Source: Bacteroides uniformis
GTDB lineage: Bacteria > Bacteroidota > Bacteroidia > Bacteroidales > Bacteroidaceae
DNA: 64,000 nucleotides
Assembly (NCBI RefSeq): GCF_025147485.1
Contig: NZ_CP102263.1
Span: forward strand, 372,001 to 436,000
Reading direction: 5' to 3'
The notes under the pieces are model-generated. The model ran no database searches and was not told the DNA's origin. It was given only the letters and a program-made list of their open reading frames with translations. The translations under genes were made by a program, and so were the position numbers. Shown in pieces: positions 53,425 to 64,000 of the stretch. Numbering within the stretch: the first letter of the stretch is position 1; each line of letters starts with the position of its first letter.

Positions 53425-55146
53425 CTACTTATTATTTCGTTTAATATGCATATTCCTTGGCGAAGTTACAGGTTTCCGGTCACTTTTCTTCAATACTTCA
53501 CCTGCTTTTTTAGCCCTCCACTCGAAGATGTCCTCCTTGTTGAGCGGACGGATGTAGTCGAACCAAACAAAAGAAGGCAGCCTGCTCTTATCTGGTGGAA
53601 TCTGGTCCAAAGGATAGGCTGTACCGGTAGTCTTTCCAACAAAGACTCCGCGCTCCATTCTTCTCTCCTTCAAGTACATTTTCAAAAGTCCACCTTCCGA
53701 ATAGTTCATCATAATCAGCGAACTGTCCTTCTCCTCTACCGGATAATACACCACCAATACATTGCCGTTTACCTCCACCAGACGCATGTCTCCATCTATG
53801 AAGAAAGCTTTCATCTCCTTACCGGAAACTTGGTTATAGTGAATACTGTCCTTTTTCTCTACCGTCAGGGCCTGATTGATGATATGTGCCCAGTCGATGG
53901 TACTATCGTTCATGTAAATTTTAATTTCCTCGCCCAACAACTGTTGTTCCCCGTGCCACAAGATAGGGTCGGTGTACATCGTCATGCAAGAGTCCTTGGA
54001 ATTATACACCAACGAATCGCATACGGCCTGCACATCCGTGCGATAAGCACGCACCTTATGATAGGCACGCATCTCCCGGTACATGGAATCGGTATTCATA
54101 TGGTAGGTAATCAGCCGCAAAGTATCACCGTGCATAAACAGACTGTCGCCCTGCGAATAGTCGATAGCTACGGCACGTTTGGTGGCAACGGCGCTTCCGG
54201 TCAGTTCGTTGTAGAAACAATAGTCGCCAGTCAACATGTTCCGGTTGACCGTATCATTCATCTGTACATTGTCAAAAGCCTCGCCGTATCCCAAGATGCG
54301 GTCGTAGAAAAGGCTGTCACCGGTCAGTTTCTTGCCTTCGTTAGTCAGTACGGAACGGTCGAGCAGTTCTGCCTGCTCAGTAGTCGTATTGTACACGCCA
54401 CGTTCGGAATAAATATGATTTTGGTCACTCACAATGTCGGAGGGGCCTAAAATAGTAGCAATCTTGGTAGCTGTACTATACTTCAAGGTATCCGAAGTCA
54501 AGACAAACTTCGGATTGACCAGCTTCACGTCGTGATTGAAGACAGCCAACTTGGTGGCAGGGCTATATTCTCCCCACTCGGAAGTCAGCACATTATCCTC
54601 GTCGGTCAGCGTACCGCCTTCGAAGTAATAACCCAAATCGTACAGACGGTCATAGTTCAAACTGTCGGTTGTCAGCACCGTATTACGATTTATCATACGT
54701 ACATTCTCACGCAGCATGGCCAGCTGCGACATGCCGTCATAATACAGATAGTCTCCATAGATAAACAAGGTGTCGCCCTGCTCCATACGCACATTGCCGA
54801 ATGCCTCCACAGAATTTATCTTTTCGAATATCAGCGCACTATCACAGAACATGTACATACTGTCATGCTTCATCCTCACCGAACCGATGAGTACCTGCAC
54901 ATCAGGACGCAACTGTTTGTCCGCCTGCGCCTCATCTGCGTACAACAAATCGACGCGCGTCTTCTTCTTTTCCGACGTCTCCGTCTTTTTCTGTTCAATC
55001 GAGTCCACTTTCCTCTTCTCCGGTGCACCAGTACTCTTCTTTTTGTCCTGCGCACTCAGCAGACAGATGCCAAACAAGCATAGAATGCCTACCAGGAGGT
55101 ATCTATGCTTGTTCAGGAAATGATTTTTTGTATTCTTCTTTTGCAT
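53425..55146 (-). CDS. OstA/LptA-like periplasmic protein
   Basis: LptA-type proteins bridge the periplasm for lipopolysaccharide export. This one has 573 residues from ATG at 55146, which begins a signal peptide (KHRYLLVGILCLFGICLLSA). An open frame extends upstream to 55305 but overlaps SurA and is rejected. After a Lys/Glu-rich linker the protein is a long run of OstA-type beta-jellyroll repeats (SVRMKHDSMYMFCDSALIFE, SVEAFGNVRMEQGDTLFIYG, RENVRMINRNTVLTTDSLNY and others). It is far longer than E. coli LptA (about 185 residues), so it may replace LptA or form a longer bridge. It follows surA by 25 bases. Confidence 0.85.
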   Translation of the reverse strand: MQKKNTKNHFLNKHRYLLVGILCLFGICLLSAQDKKKSTGAPEKRKVDSIEQKKTETSEKKKTRVDLLYADEAQADKQLRPDVQVLIGSVRMKHDSMYMFCDSALIFEKINSVEAFGNVRMEQGDTLFIYGDYLYYDGMSQLAMLRENVRMINRNTVLTTDSLNYDRLYDLGYYFEGGTLTDEDNVLTSEWGEYSPATKLAVFNHDVKLVNPKFVLTSDTLKYSTATKIATILGPSDIVSDQNHIYSERGVYNTTTEQAELLDRSVLTNEGKKLTGDSLFYDRILGYGEAFDNVQMNDTVNRNMLTGDYCFYNELTGSAVATKRAVAIDYSQGDSLFMHGDTLRLITYHMNTDSMYREMRAYHKVRAYRTDVQAVCDSLVYNSKDSCMTMYTDPILWHGEQQLLGEEIKIYMNDSTIDWAHIINQALTVEKKDSIHYNQVSGKEMKAFFIDGDMRLVEVNGNVLVVYYPVEEKDSSLIMMNYSEGGLLKMYLKERRMERGVFVGKTTGTAYPLDQIPPDKSRLPSFVWFDYIRPLNKEDIFEWRAKKAGEVLKKSDRKPVTSPRNMHIKRNNK

Positions 55147-55171
55147 ACAAATCCATGTAAATCCTTCCGGA

Positions 55172-56539
55172 TTATTCTTTGATCCAGCCCGGATACTTGA
55201 ACGTACAGTTATTCTTCCAATTATCCTTGATACGGACATACGTGTGCTTCTGCTTCTCACGAATCCACTTGTCCAGCACTTCGTCGCGGCGTTTCTCCAA
55301 CACAATCTCTTTCAAGTTCTGATAGTCATCGGCAATGGTAGCCTTGTGTCCCGTCGTACGGCTCTTCAGTTTCACAATCACACACTCTTCTTTTCCGGTC
55401 TTTTGCGGAATCATGGTGAAGGCTTCGGAGATTTCGCCCACTTTCATCTTATCCACCACCTTGGCTATTTCAGGGGGAAGTTCCTGCATCTCAAAACGGG
55501 AAGTGTTCGTATTGGGATTCGGCAACAAACCATGATTGTTACGCGTATCCTTATCCTGCGAAAGCACTGAGGCAGCCTCTTCAAAAGAGAACTTGTTATT
55601 GCGGATATCATCGGCAATAGAATCCAAACGGGCACAACCGGCAGCCAGAGCTTCTTCCGGAATATGCGGTTTCAACAGAATGTGGCGTGTTTTAATACGG
55701 TCACCGCGCTTCTCTATCAACTGAATGATATGGAAACCATATTCAGACTCTACAATCTTGGAAACCTTGCTGGGGTCTTGCAAGTTGAAAGCTACATTGG
55801 CATAAGCGGGGTCCAGCATACCGCGTCCCGAAAACTCTATTTCACCGCCACGCATGGCCGAGCCACGGTCCTCGGAGTACAGACGAGCCAACATGGAAAA
55901 GCTTTCGCCCTTATTGACACGGTCGGTATACTCACGCAGACGCCTCTTTACATCTTCTATTTCCTCCAAAGGAACCTTGGGCTGCTGAGTGATAATCTGC
56001 ACCTCCACCTGGGTAGGGATATAAGGAATGCTGTCCTGCGGCAAATCCTTGAAGTAACGGCGCACCTCAGCCGGAGTTATCTTAATCTCACCCACCAGTT
56101 TCTGCTGCATCTTCTGAACTTTCAATCCTTCACGGGCATTCTCGCGCAGCGTTTCACGAATCTGGCTGGAAGTCTTATTGAAGTATTCCTCCATTTTCTC
56201 ACGCGAACCGATGTTGGCGATATACATGTTCGTCATATAGTCCACACGCTGGATAACCTCACTCTCGGATACTTCGATACTGTCGAGGGCAGCCTGGTGA
56301 AGATACAGCTTCTGCACGGCTATCTCCTCCGGTATCACGCAATAAGGGTCACGGTCAAATTTGCGTCCTTCATACAATGCACTCATGCGTGCTTCTTCCA
56401 CTTCGGACTTCAGTATAGCCTCGTCACCTACTACCCACACTACCTCGTCAATTACGTTGTCTTGTCCATAAACGGTAGAACCGACTAATAGCGTCAAGGC
56501 AAATAAAATTACAAACTTAAAGTTCATACACTGTTTCAT
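55172..56539 (-). CDS. surA: periplasmic chaperone/peptidyl-prolyl isomerase SurA-like
   Basis: Helps unfolded outer-membrane proteins cross the periplasm. The 455-residue protein has a signal peptide (ALTLLVGSTVYGQ), a SurA N-terminal helical domain (VVGDEAILKSEVEEARM), then two parvulin domains: one complete with EFSGRGMLDPAYANVAFNLQ and GFHIIQLIEKRGDRIKTRHI, the other more divergent. Start could be M1 or M5. It is the third of three consecutive parvulin-like genes and precedes the OstA-like gene. Confidence 0.93.
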   Translation of the reverse strand: MKQCMNFKFVILFALTLLVGSTVYGQDNVIDEVVWVVGDEAILKSEVEEARMSALYEGRKFDRDPYCVIPEEIAVQKLYLHQAALDSIEVSESEVIQRVDYMTNMYIANIGSREKMEEYFNKTSSQIRETLRENAREGLKVQKMQQKLVGEIKITPAEVRRYFKDLPQDSIPYIPTQVEVQIITQQPKVPLEEIEDVKRRLREYTDRVNKGESFSMLARLYSEDRGSAMRGGEIEFSGRGMLDPAYANVAFNLQDPSKVSKIVESEYGFHIIQLIEKRGDRIKTRHILLKPHIPEEALAAGCARLDSIADDIRNNKFSFEEAASVLSQDKDTRNNHGLLPNPNTNTSRFEMQELPPEIAKVVDKMKVGEISEAFTMIPQKTGKEECVIVKLKSRTTGHKATIADDYQNLKEIVLEKRRDEVLDKWIREKQKHTYVRIKDNWKNNCTFKYPGWIKE

Positions 56540-56549
56540 TCTTGGTGTC

Positions 56550-57404
56550 TTATTCTAAATAATATTTAATCTTGTCTCTTTTCACCGCCCGTTGGTACAA
56601 ATCATCCTTCACTTGCTTCATGAATTCCACCTGCTTCACGTTCAGCAGCATATCCTTCACTTGCCTACGGGCAAACTCATAGGGTTCCTGCTCTCCCACC
56701 GGGCGATAATCGCTCACATTCAGGAAATAATGGAAAGCCGTATCCTTCAGCTCTACATGGCGATTCTTGTCCAGATACTCGTCCACATTAGGAACCTTCA
56801 AGGGCAGCATATCCAGCACTTCCGATACCGGCACCCATTTATCATAAAAATACTCATACTTCACAGCATTCTGCAGACTGTACTTTTCCAGATGTTCCAC
56901 CGCCTCACGGGTTTCCGTCTTGTACCAGCGACGAACATTGCCCAGCTGCGGGGCTGTCAAAGGAACTTTGATGAACAAGCCTTTCATCAACGGACGTTCC
57001 ACCTTGAAGAGCGCCTGGTTCTTCTCGTAATACTCCGTCAAGTCTTGTTCTGAAATCTCCTCTGATAGCCGCTGATGTATTAAAGCCTGCTGATAGGTAT
57101 GCATTATCAATGCTTTGCGATAATTCTCCACAAGTTTATCAATCTCACCGTTATTGGGAATATTGCTCTGCGCTTTATCGTACAGCAAAATATCTTCCAC
57201 CCAATTACGGATATAATGTTCTGCAAACAACAGACTGTCGTCTTTGGACAAACCGGCAGGAAGTACCGATTGCAAATCTTCCCGGTAAAGGAAATTGCCG
57301 TCCAACTCCACTAACGGTGTCCACCCTTTATGGTCGTGCTGCTCGCTGCACGCCGCACAGAGAAGGAAAATTAAAAGCCCAAAGCAGGTTGTTCGCATCA
57401 CCAA
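56550..57404 (-). CDS. parvulin/SurA-N-like lipoprotein
   Basis: A 284-residue lipoprotein (signal ending LLCAACSEQ). The N-terminal half is helical and SurA-like (LVELDGNFLYREDLQSVLP, EQDLTEYYEKNQALFKVERP), and the rest lacks the clear parvulin catalytic motifs of its neighbours. It is probably a chaperone anchored to a membrane that acts with SurA. It lies 10 bases before surA and 51 bases after the larger parvulin gene. Function is inferred from shape and context. Confidence 0.78.
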   Translation of the reverse strand: MVMRTTCFGLLIFLLCAACSEQHDHKGWTPLVELDGNFLYREDLQSVLPAGLSKDDSLLFAEHYIRNWVEDILLYDKAQSNIPNNGEIDKLVENYRKALIMHTYQQALIHQRLSEEISEQDLTEYYEKNQALFKVERPLMKGLFIKVPLTAPQLGNVRRWYKTETREAVEHLEKYSLQNAVKYEYFYDKWVPVSEVLDMLPLKVPNVDEYLDKNRHVELKDTAFHYFLNVSDYRPVGEQEPYEFARRQVKDMLLNVKQVEFMKQVKDDLYQRAVKRDKIKYYLE

Positions 57405-57455
57405 CTGATATTTACTTCGTTTTGAGGTACGAAGATAGTGTTTTAATCGGTTGCA

Positions 57456-59018
57456 TCAGTGATTATTAACGGTTTTTAAAACCTCTTGGTCAATTTCAAC
57501 CTTACCGGCAGCACGCAACTTTGCCACCCAATGCGTTTCCAAATAGTTCCGATAAGCGGTTACGAGCGGCTCTCGCACCTCTTGCCAACTATCTGGTCCC
57601 TTCTGCTTACGACCTTGTACAGCAGTAAAGGGAAATGACAAAACCGGGGTTGCATTCTTCCCTTTGAACACCAATTCATCCACATATGCATTATCACCGG
57701 GAGCAAATAATCCTTGCTCTGCCCGCACCTTGGGAGTATCGCCGGCATTGAAAGTGAGACGGATGGCATCCATCCACTCCTCTTCCGGAATCTGTTTCAG
57801 AAATTTCCGTACTTGCTTCGCCACCCGCTTGGTAGTACAATGCAGCACAATACCCTTATAACGCGGTTCGTCCCAATGGAAGTCCGAACGGTGCGCCTCA
57901 AAATATGCTTTCAATCCCGCTTCATCCACCACACTCCTCTTTCCCACTTCACGGTCAGTGATTTCGGCAAGCAACATGCTGTCACGATGCCCCTGCACCA
58001 ACGCACAGAATTCGGGATGCTTCAATTCCAGACGGGAGTTTTCATAGTCCAGAATCGTTTTTACTGTAAAAGCCTCCAACTGTCTGCGCGTCCCTGCCGG
58101 ATAAACAGCGGCAAATCCGGCAAACTCTTTTCCACCGTATGCCTTGCCATCCAGTGTAAACAATACACGGGAAGTGCTTCCTTTGGCCAGCAGTTCGTCG
58201 ATACCGGCTTTATCCGGCATATAGTGATATTCTTTCTTCAGTTTATCCACAAAAGCCCGCGTTCCTTTATCCATTCCATGACGACGGGTTTGACAACGGA
58301 TTATCTTGTCCTTCATCCTCTCAAAAGGAAGGATTTCCTGCTGTTCGAGTACTTTCACGATATGAATGCCTTGAGGAGTGAGGAACGGACGGGAAATCTC
58401 TCCGGCATTCAACCCGAATACAATATCCTCAAACTCCACCGGCATCTGCAGCCAACCCACCCAAAACGCTTTCTTCTCATCGGAAAATTGCTCGACGCAA
58501 GCATCGAAAGACGGCACAGCTCCCCCTTCCTTTGCAAGAGCCCTGTAGATAGAATCCATCCTGGACTCCATCTCACGCAAGGTATGACCGGAAATATTCT
58601 GGGGAAGATATTTAAAAATATGCTTCACATATACCCGGCCCGCACGCCGGCCGGATTTCATCTTGTCATAATACTGCCGTGCCTCCTGCTCTGCCGTCTC
58701 CTCATCTGTCAAGTATGATTTAATCAGACAGCGGCGATACTCATCCTGCTCCTTCTGGAAGACACGGGAAGTATCCAATCCCGCAACTTCGGCAGCCTCT
58801 ATTTTCAGCCTGAAGTCTATAAACTTATTCACATATGCATCCAATGCCTTCCGGCCTGCACCGACAGAGGTACCGCCCTTATTATAGCTACGTTCGAATT
58901 CAGAACGGAGGACCTCCTTTCCATTGATACGCATCAGTACCGGATCGTCCTGGGCCGAAACAGCCAATCCGAACCCGAGGAAGAAAAACACCCAAAACAA
59001 TCTAACCATAAGCACCAT
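57456..59018 (-). CDS. peptidyl-prolyl cis-trans isomerase (PpiC/parvulin type)
   Basis: A 520-residue periplasmic foldase. A signal peptide (FFFLGFGLAVSAQ) is followed by a SurA-N-like region (LMRINGKEVLRSEFERSYNK), a parvulin domain (VYVKHIFKYLPQNI, then WVGWLQMPVEFEDIVFGLNA and SRPFLTPQGIHIVKVLEQ, about 130-245), and a second divergent half. It is the first gene of the envelope operon and has its own promoter (59039-59070) inside the guaB terminator. Confidence 0.9.
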   Translation of the reverse strand: MVLMVRLFWVFFFLGFGLAVSAQDDPVLMRINGKEVLRSEFERSYNKGGTSVGAGRKALDAYVNKFIDFRLKIEAAEVAGLDTSRVFQKEQDEYRRCLIKSYLTDEETAEQEARQYYDKMKSGRRAGRVYVKHIFKYLPQNISGHTLREMESRMDSIYRALAKEGGAVPSFDACVEQFSDEKKAFWVGWLQMPVEFEDIVFGLNAGEISRPFLTPQGIHIVKVLEQQEILPFERMKDKIIRCQTRRHGMDKGTRAFVDKLKKEYHYMPDKAGIDELLAKGSTSRVLFTLDGKAYGGKEFAGFAAVYPAGTRRQLEAFTVKTILDYENSRLELKHPEFCALVQGHRDSMLLAEITDREVGKRSVVDEAGLKAYFEAHRSDFHWDEPRYKGIVLHCTTKRVAKQVRKFLKQIPEEEWMDAIRLTFNAGDTPKVRAEQGLFAPGDNAYVDELVFKGKNATPVLSFPFTAVQGRKQKGPDSWQEVREPLVTAYRNYLETHWVAKLRAAGKVEIDQEVLKTVNNH

Positions 59019-59038
59019 CCGTTCTTTTTATACGGCTG

Positions 59039-59070
59039 CAAATATAAACAAAATGCCCGGAAAGCGGCAA
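59039..59070 (-). promoter_or_regulatory. promoter of the parvulin-surA-ostA-mutL operon
   Basis: Minus strand TTG (59068-59070), 21 bases, TATATTTG (59039-59046). It overlaps the left arm and loop of the guaB terminator. Expected start near 59031, close to the first ATG at 59018. Confidence 0.6.
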
Positions 59071-59086
59071 TCTCTCTCCGGGCATT
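59052..59086 (-). terminator. guaB terminator
   Basis: AATGCCCGG (59052-59060) and CCGGGCATT (59078-59086) are perfect 9-base arms, 22 bases after the guaB stop. On the minus strand the hairpin is followed by TTGTTTATATTTG. Confidence 0.8.
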
Positions 59087-59107
59087 CACTATTATTTTGT
59101 TATTATC

Positions 59108-60595
<1,488 letters not shown>

Positions 60596-60612
60596 TTAAA
60601 ATTTATTGCGTG

Positions 60613-60620
60613 CAAATATA
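60613..60620 (-). promoter_or_regulatory. -7 element of guaB
   Basis: Minus-strand TATATTTG, 29 bases before the ATG; no clear TTG at the -33 distance. Confidence 0.45.
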
Positions 60621-60685
60621 CGGTTTTTATTCCATTCCGTATACTTGCACGCAACATTTTTTTCTTTTTTATCAACTAAAACCAA

Positions 60686-62869
60686 TCAGTTTGCCATCTC
60701 TGAAATAAACTTGATGCGTACCAAACGTACCTCTTCTTCCGTAAAGTCATCACCCAACTCATCCAGAGCATCGTCAATCTTATCAGTGGTAGATTCCTTG
60801 AAATAATCATAGATATCCAGCAAGTGGTCTTCATCCATAATATCCTCCAAGAAATAGTCGATATTCAATTTCGTTCCGGAGTAGACGATAGCTTCTATCT
60901 CATCCAGCAGCTCTTCAAACTCAATGCCCTTTGACATGGCAATGTCATCCAATGCCACCTTACGGTCAATGGCCTGAATGATGGCCACCTTCATTTTTGA
61001 CTTATTGGCCACAGTACGCACACGCAAGTCCTCGGGACGTTCAATCTCATTCTCCTCACAGTGCCGCTTAATGAGTTTACAGAATTCCTCGCCGTAGCGT
61101 TTTGCCTTTCCGGCTCCTACACCCGGTATGTTCTGCAACTCGTCCAAAGTCACCGGATATATGGTCGCCATCGCTTCCAAAGACGGGTCTTGGAAAATGA
61201 CATAAGGAGGCACTTCCAACTTCTTGGACAACTTCTTTCGTAAGTCCTTCAACATGGAGTACAATGCCGGGTCTACCGCACACGCACCGCCTCCACGTGC
61301 AGGTGCTTCCTCTTCCACATCCTCAAAGTCATTGTCTTCCACTATTTTGAATGATTTGGGATGTTTAAGGAACTTCTTACCGTCATCTGTCACTTTCAGC
61401 AAGCCATAGTTTTCGACATCCTTACTCAGGTAACCGGCAATAAGTGCCTGACGGATCACAGCATTCCACGTTTTGTCTTCTTCGCCCATACCAGAGCCGA
61501 ACACTTCGAGATCTTCATGCAGATGCGCCTGCACTTCTGAAGTTTCCTTACCTTGTATTATGTCTATAATATAGTCCGCTTTAAAATTTTCTTTCACCGC
61601 GAGAATAGCTTCAATCACGGTACACAATAATTCTTGAGCTTCCACTTGTTTTTTCGGATTTAAACAATTGTCACAATTACCACAATTTTCTTCTATATAT
61701 TCTTCGCCGAAGTAATGAAGCAATGCTTTTCGGCGGCATACGGAAGATTCGGCATACGCAGCAGTCTCCAGCAGAAGCTGCTTGCCAATTTCCTGCTCTG
61801 CTACAGGTTTGCCTTGCATAAACTTCTCGAGCTTCTGCAAGTCTTTATTGGTATAGAAAGTAATACACTGCCCTTCTCCTCCATCTCTTCCGGCACGTCC
61901 GGTCTCCTGGTAATATCCTTCCAGACTTTTGGGTATATCGTAATGGATGACATAGCGCACATCCGGTTTGTCAATCCCCATACCAAAAGCAATGGTAGCT
62001 ACAATCACATCAATTTTTTCCATCAGGAAATCATCCTGGTTCTGTGTTCGTGTAGCCGAATCCATTCCGGCATGATAGGCACGGGCATTGATTCCGTTTG
62101 CCTGCAGGATTTCAGCAAGCTCCTCCACTTTCTTCCGGCTCAGGCAATAGATAATGCCTGACTTTTCGGGATTGTTCTTAATGAACTTGATGATGTCCCG
62201 GTCTACATTTGCAGTCTTGGGGCGTACCTCATAATAGAGATTCGGGCGGTTGAACGATGACTTGAACACCTGCGCATCCACCATACCCAGATTCTTCTGG
62301 ATGTCATGCTGCACTTTCGGTGTAGCCGTCGCAGTCAACGCTATCAGAGGGGCTTTTCCTATTTCATTGATAATGGGACGGATGCGGCGATACTCAGGAC
62401 GGAAGTCATGACCCCATTCAGAAATACAATGGGCTTCGTCCACGGCATAGAACGAAATCTTCACCGTTTTCAGAAACTCCACATTCTCTTCCTTCGTCAG
62501 TGATTCCGGAGCTACATACAACAGCTTTGTCTTACCACTGAGTATGTCGGACCGGACCTGGTCTATCGCGCTCTTGTTTAGGGAAGAATTGATGAAGTGG
62601 GCTATCCCATCCTCTTCGCTGAAGTTACGCATCGCATCGACCTGATTCTTCATCAAGGCAATCAGAGGAGAAATCACGATACCCGTGCCCTCCATCAACA
62701 AGGACGGCAGTTGGTAGCACAAAGATTTTCCACCACCGGTAGGCATCAACACGAATGTATCATTACCCGCCAACAGATTCTCTATGATTGCTTCCTGATT
62801 TCCTTTAAATGTATCGAACCCGAAGTATTTCTTCAGCTGGTCTATCAAATTAATCTTCTTCCCTGCCAT
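60686..62869 (-). CDS. recQ: ATP-dependent DNA helicase RecQ
   Basis: 3'-5' helicase for recombination and fork repair. The 727-residue protein has the Walker A motif MPTGGGKSLCYQLP, DEAHCISEWGHDFRPEY (Walker B), motif VI QETGRAGRDG, the zinc cysteines (CRRKALLHYF, CGNCDNC), an RQC winged helix (about 400-510), and an HRDC domain (about 555-635). The C-terminal extension after HRDC (about 90 residues, acidic) is typical of Bacteroidetes RecQ. It follows clpX by 174 bases and has its own promoter. Confidence 0.97.
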   Translation of the reverse strand: MAGKKINLIDQLKKYFGFDTFKGNQEAIIENLLAGNDTFVLMPTGGGKSLCYQLPSLLMEGTGIVISPLIALMKNQVDAMRNFSEEDGIAHFINSSLNKSAIDQVRSDILSGKTKLLYVAPESLTKEENVEFLKTVKISFYAVDEAHCISEWGHDFRPEYRRIRPIINEIGKAPLIALTATATPKVQHDIQKNLGMVDAQVFKSSFNRPNLYYEVRPKTANVDRDIIKFIKNNPEKSGIIYCLSRKKVEELAEILQANGINARAYHAGMDSATRTQNQDDFLMEKIDVIVATIAFGMGIDKPDVRYVIHYDIPKSLEGYYQETGRAGRDGGEGQCITFYTNKDLQKLEKFMQGKPVAEQEIGKQLLLETAAYAESSVCRRKALLHYFGEEYIEENCGNCDNCLNPKKQVEAQELLCTVIEAILAVKENFKADYIIDIIQGKETSEVQAHLHEDLEVFGSGMGEEDKTWNAVIRQALIAGYLSKDVENYGLLKVTDDGKKFLKHPKSFKIVEDNDFEDVEEEAPARGGGACAVDPALYSMLKDLRKKLSKKLEVPPYVIFQDPSLEAMATIYPVTLDELQNIPGVGAGKAKRYGEEFCKLIKRHCEENEIERPEDLRVRTVANKSKMKVAIIQAIDRKVALDDIAMSKGIEFEELLDEIEAIVYSGTKLNIDYFLEDIMDEDHLLDIYDYFKESTTDKIDDALDELGDDFTEEEVRLVRIKFISEMAN

Positions 62870-62943
62870 GATTCATTAGGTTGTTGTTTATTGAGTTAAC
62901 TTTTAATAGTGGTACTCCGCCTTGTTTTCACAAAGAACCCTAA

Positions 62944-62973
62944 CAAAGTTATAAACAACTTCTTAAATTTCAA
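62944..62973 (-). promoter_or_regulatory. promoter of recQ
   Basis: Minus strand TTG (62971-62973), 19 bases, TAACTTTG (62944-62951). Confidence 0.6.
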
Positions 62974-63043
62974 GCATAATCCATCGAATATTTTTCAATA
63001 AAAAGTAAAATAGTCGGTTTTACCCCGTATTACCATCTGATTC

Positions 63044-64000
63044 TTAAGCACTTTGCAGTCGTGCTATATTTGCCTTTTCAAGCTGGCGCTTGGCGTAGTC
63101 CAACGTCACAACAAAATTGTCCTTCTGTTCTGACGGAATTTCGAACATGGCATCCATCATAATTGTCTCCACAATGGAACGCAAGCCGCGGGCTCCCAAC
63201 TTATATTCTACCGCTTTATCCACGATATATTCAAATACAGCATCTTCAAACGTCAGCTTCACATTGTCCATCTCAAACAGTTTGATGTATTGCTTGATGA
63301 TGGAATTCTTCGGTTCCGTAAGAATGGAGCGCAATGCCGCACGGTCCAACGGATTCAGATAAGTCAGCACCGGAAGGCGGCCGATAATCTCGGGAATCAG
63401 TCCGAACGACTTCAAATCCTGCGGAGCAATGTACTGCATCATGTTGCTCTTATCAATGGTTGCCGTATTGCGTACAGCGCTATACCCGACAACGTGCGTA
63501 TTCAGCCGCTGGGCAATTTTCTTTTCAATGCCATCGAAAGCCCCACCGCAAATGAACAGAATATTCTTGGTATTGACCGGAATCATTTTCTGGTCGGGAT
63601 GCTTGCGCCCACCCTGGGGAGGCACATTCACCACAGAACCTTCCAGCAGTTTCAGCAATCCCTGCTGCACGCCTTCACCACTCACATCACGGGTTATGGA
63701 AGGATTATCACCCTTGCGCGCTATTTTGTCTATCTCATCAATAAACACGATACCTTGCTCTGCCTCGGGCACGTTATAATCCGCCACCTGGAGCAGACGT
63801 GTCAAAATGCTTTCAATGTCCTCACCCACATAACCTGCCTCTGTCAGAACTGTTGCATCTACAATAGTAAAAGGAACATGCAGCAACTTTGCGATAGTAC
63901 GCGCCAATAACGTCTTTCCCGTACCGGTACTGCCTACCATGATGATGTTCGATTTTTCAATCTCCACATCATCACCGCCGTCCTTCTGGAGCAGACGTTT
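63044..64000 (-). CDS. clpX: ATP-dependent protease ATP-binding subunit ClpX (partial, N-terminus outside window)
   Basis: Unfoldase that feeds substrates to ClpP. The frame is open to the right edge, so the zinc-binding N-terminal domain is missing. Visible are Walker [16 protein letters not shown], Walker [13 protein letters not shown], the pore-loop-containing region ([18 protein letters not shown]), and sensor 2 in [16 protein letters not shown] at 63967 is internal and not the real start. The adjacent gene order clpX-recQ recurs in Bacteroides. Confidence 0.97.
   Translation of the reverse strand, partial: KRLLQKDGGDDVEIEKSNIIMVGSTGTGKTLLARTIAKLLHVPFTIVDATVLTEAGYVGEDIESILTRLLQVADYNVPEAEQGIVFIDEIDKIARKGDNPSITRDVSGEGVQQGLLKLLEGSVVNVPPQGGRKHPDQKMIPVNTKNILFICGGAFDGIEKKIAQRLNTHVVGYSAVRNTATIDKSNMMQYIAPQDLKSFGLIPEIIGRLPVLTYLNPLDRAALRSILTEPKNSIIKQYIKLFEMDNVKLTFEDAVFEYIVDKAVEYKLGARGLRSIVETIMMDAMFEIPSEQKDNFVVTLDYAKRQLEKANIARLQSA

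Noticed and set aside
55147-55305. N-terminal extension of the OstA-like protein
   Set aside because: It overlaps the end of surA and would place 53 residues before the signal peptide.

Overview
This 64 kb window comes from a gut-type Bacteroides (Bacteroidales). The evidence is the SusC/SusD pair, the hybrid two-component regulator, a two-domain HU-like protein, and many promoters with the Bacteroidetes signature (TTG, 18-21 bases, then TAnnTTTG). I cannot name the species from sequence alone. The left half is AT-rich accessory DNA. The right half looks more GC-balanced and carries core genes. The left edge cuts ispF just before its stop codon and the right edge cuts clpX upstream of its Walker A motif.

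Positions 660-30751, all on the minus strand, form one large polysaccharide utilization locus (PUL). In transcription order it holds a hybrid two-component regulator, four sulfatases, SusC, SusD, a short SusE-like lipoprotein, GH76, GH125, GH2, a sulfatase, a GH92 protein, two more sulfatases, an anaerobic sulfatase-maturating radical SAM enzyme and an aldose 1-epimerase. All seven sulfatases carry serine in the S-x-P-x-R active-site motif. GH76 + GH125 + GH92 is the alpha-mannan enzyme set, so the simplest reading is a system for a sulfated alpha-mannose-rich glycan, perhaps with galactose (GH2, GalM). The GH92 protein has Gln where the family's catalytic-acid Glu is expected. Two non-coding regions inside the PUL, upstream of SusC and upstream of the sulfatase at 20148, carry operator-like inverted repeats. 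The second is an array of five palindromes at about 22-base spacing.

Positions 31144-32596 are a decayed IS3-family element with a frameshifted orfB, lying just downstream of a FAH-family gene and rex. Core genes follow: a SUI1/YciH-type factor (plus strand), the rplM-rpsI-rpsB-tsf cluster, a secreted DUF4488-like protein, asnS, a pseudouridine synthase with a long Arg/Asp/Pro/Asn-rich repeat region, purB, two identical tRNA-Val(TAC) genes, a hexapeptide acetyltransferase and carB. The carB leader contains a short ORF, a U-rich stretch and a terminator, arranged like the E. coli pyrBI attenuator. Divergent from carB are the HU-like gene and trpS (plus strand).

From 49851 to the right edge, all minus strand, lie an OmpA-family porin, mutL, a small membrane protein, an OstA/LptA-like protein, SurA, two further parvulin-like proteins, guaB, recQ and clpX. 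The block from the first parvulin-like gene to mutL is tightly packed and looks like an outer-membrane biogenesis operon with mutL at its end. Several housekeeping intergenic gaps hold short direct and inverted repeat blocks.
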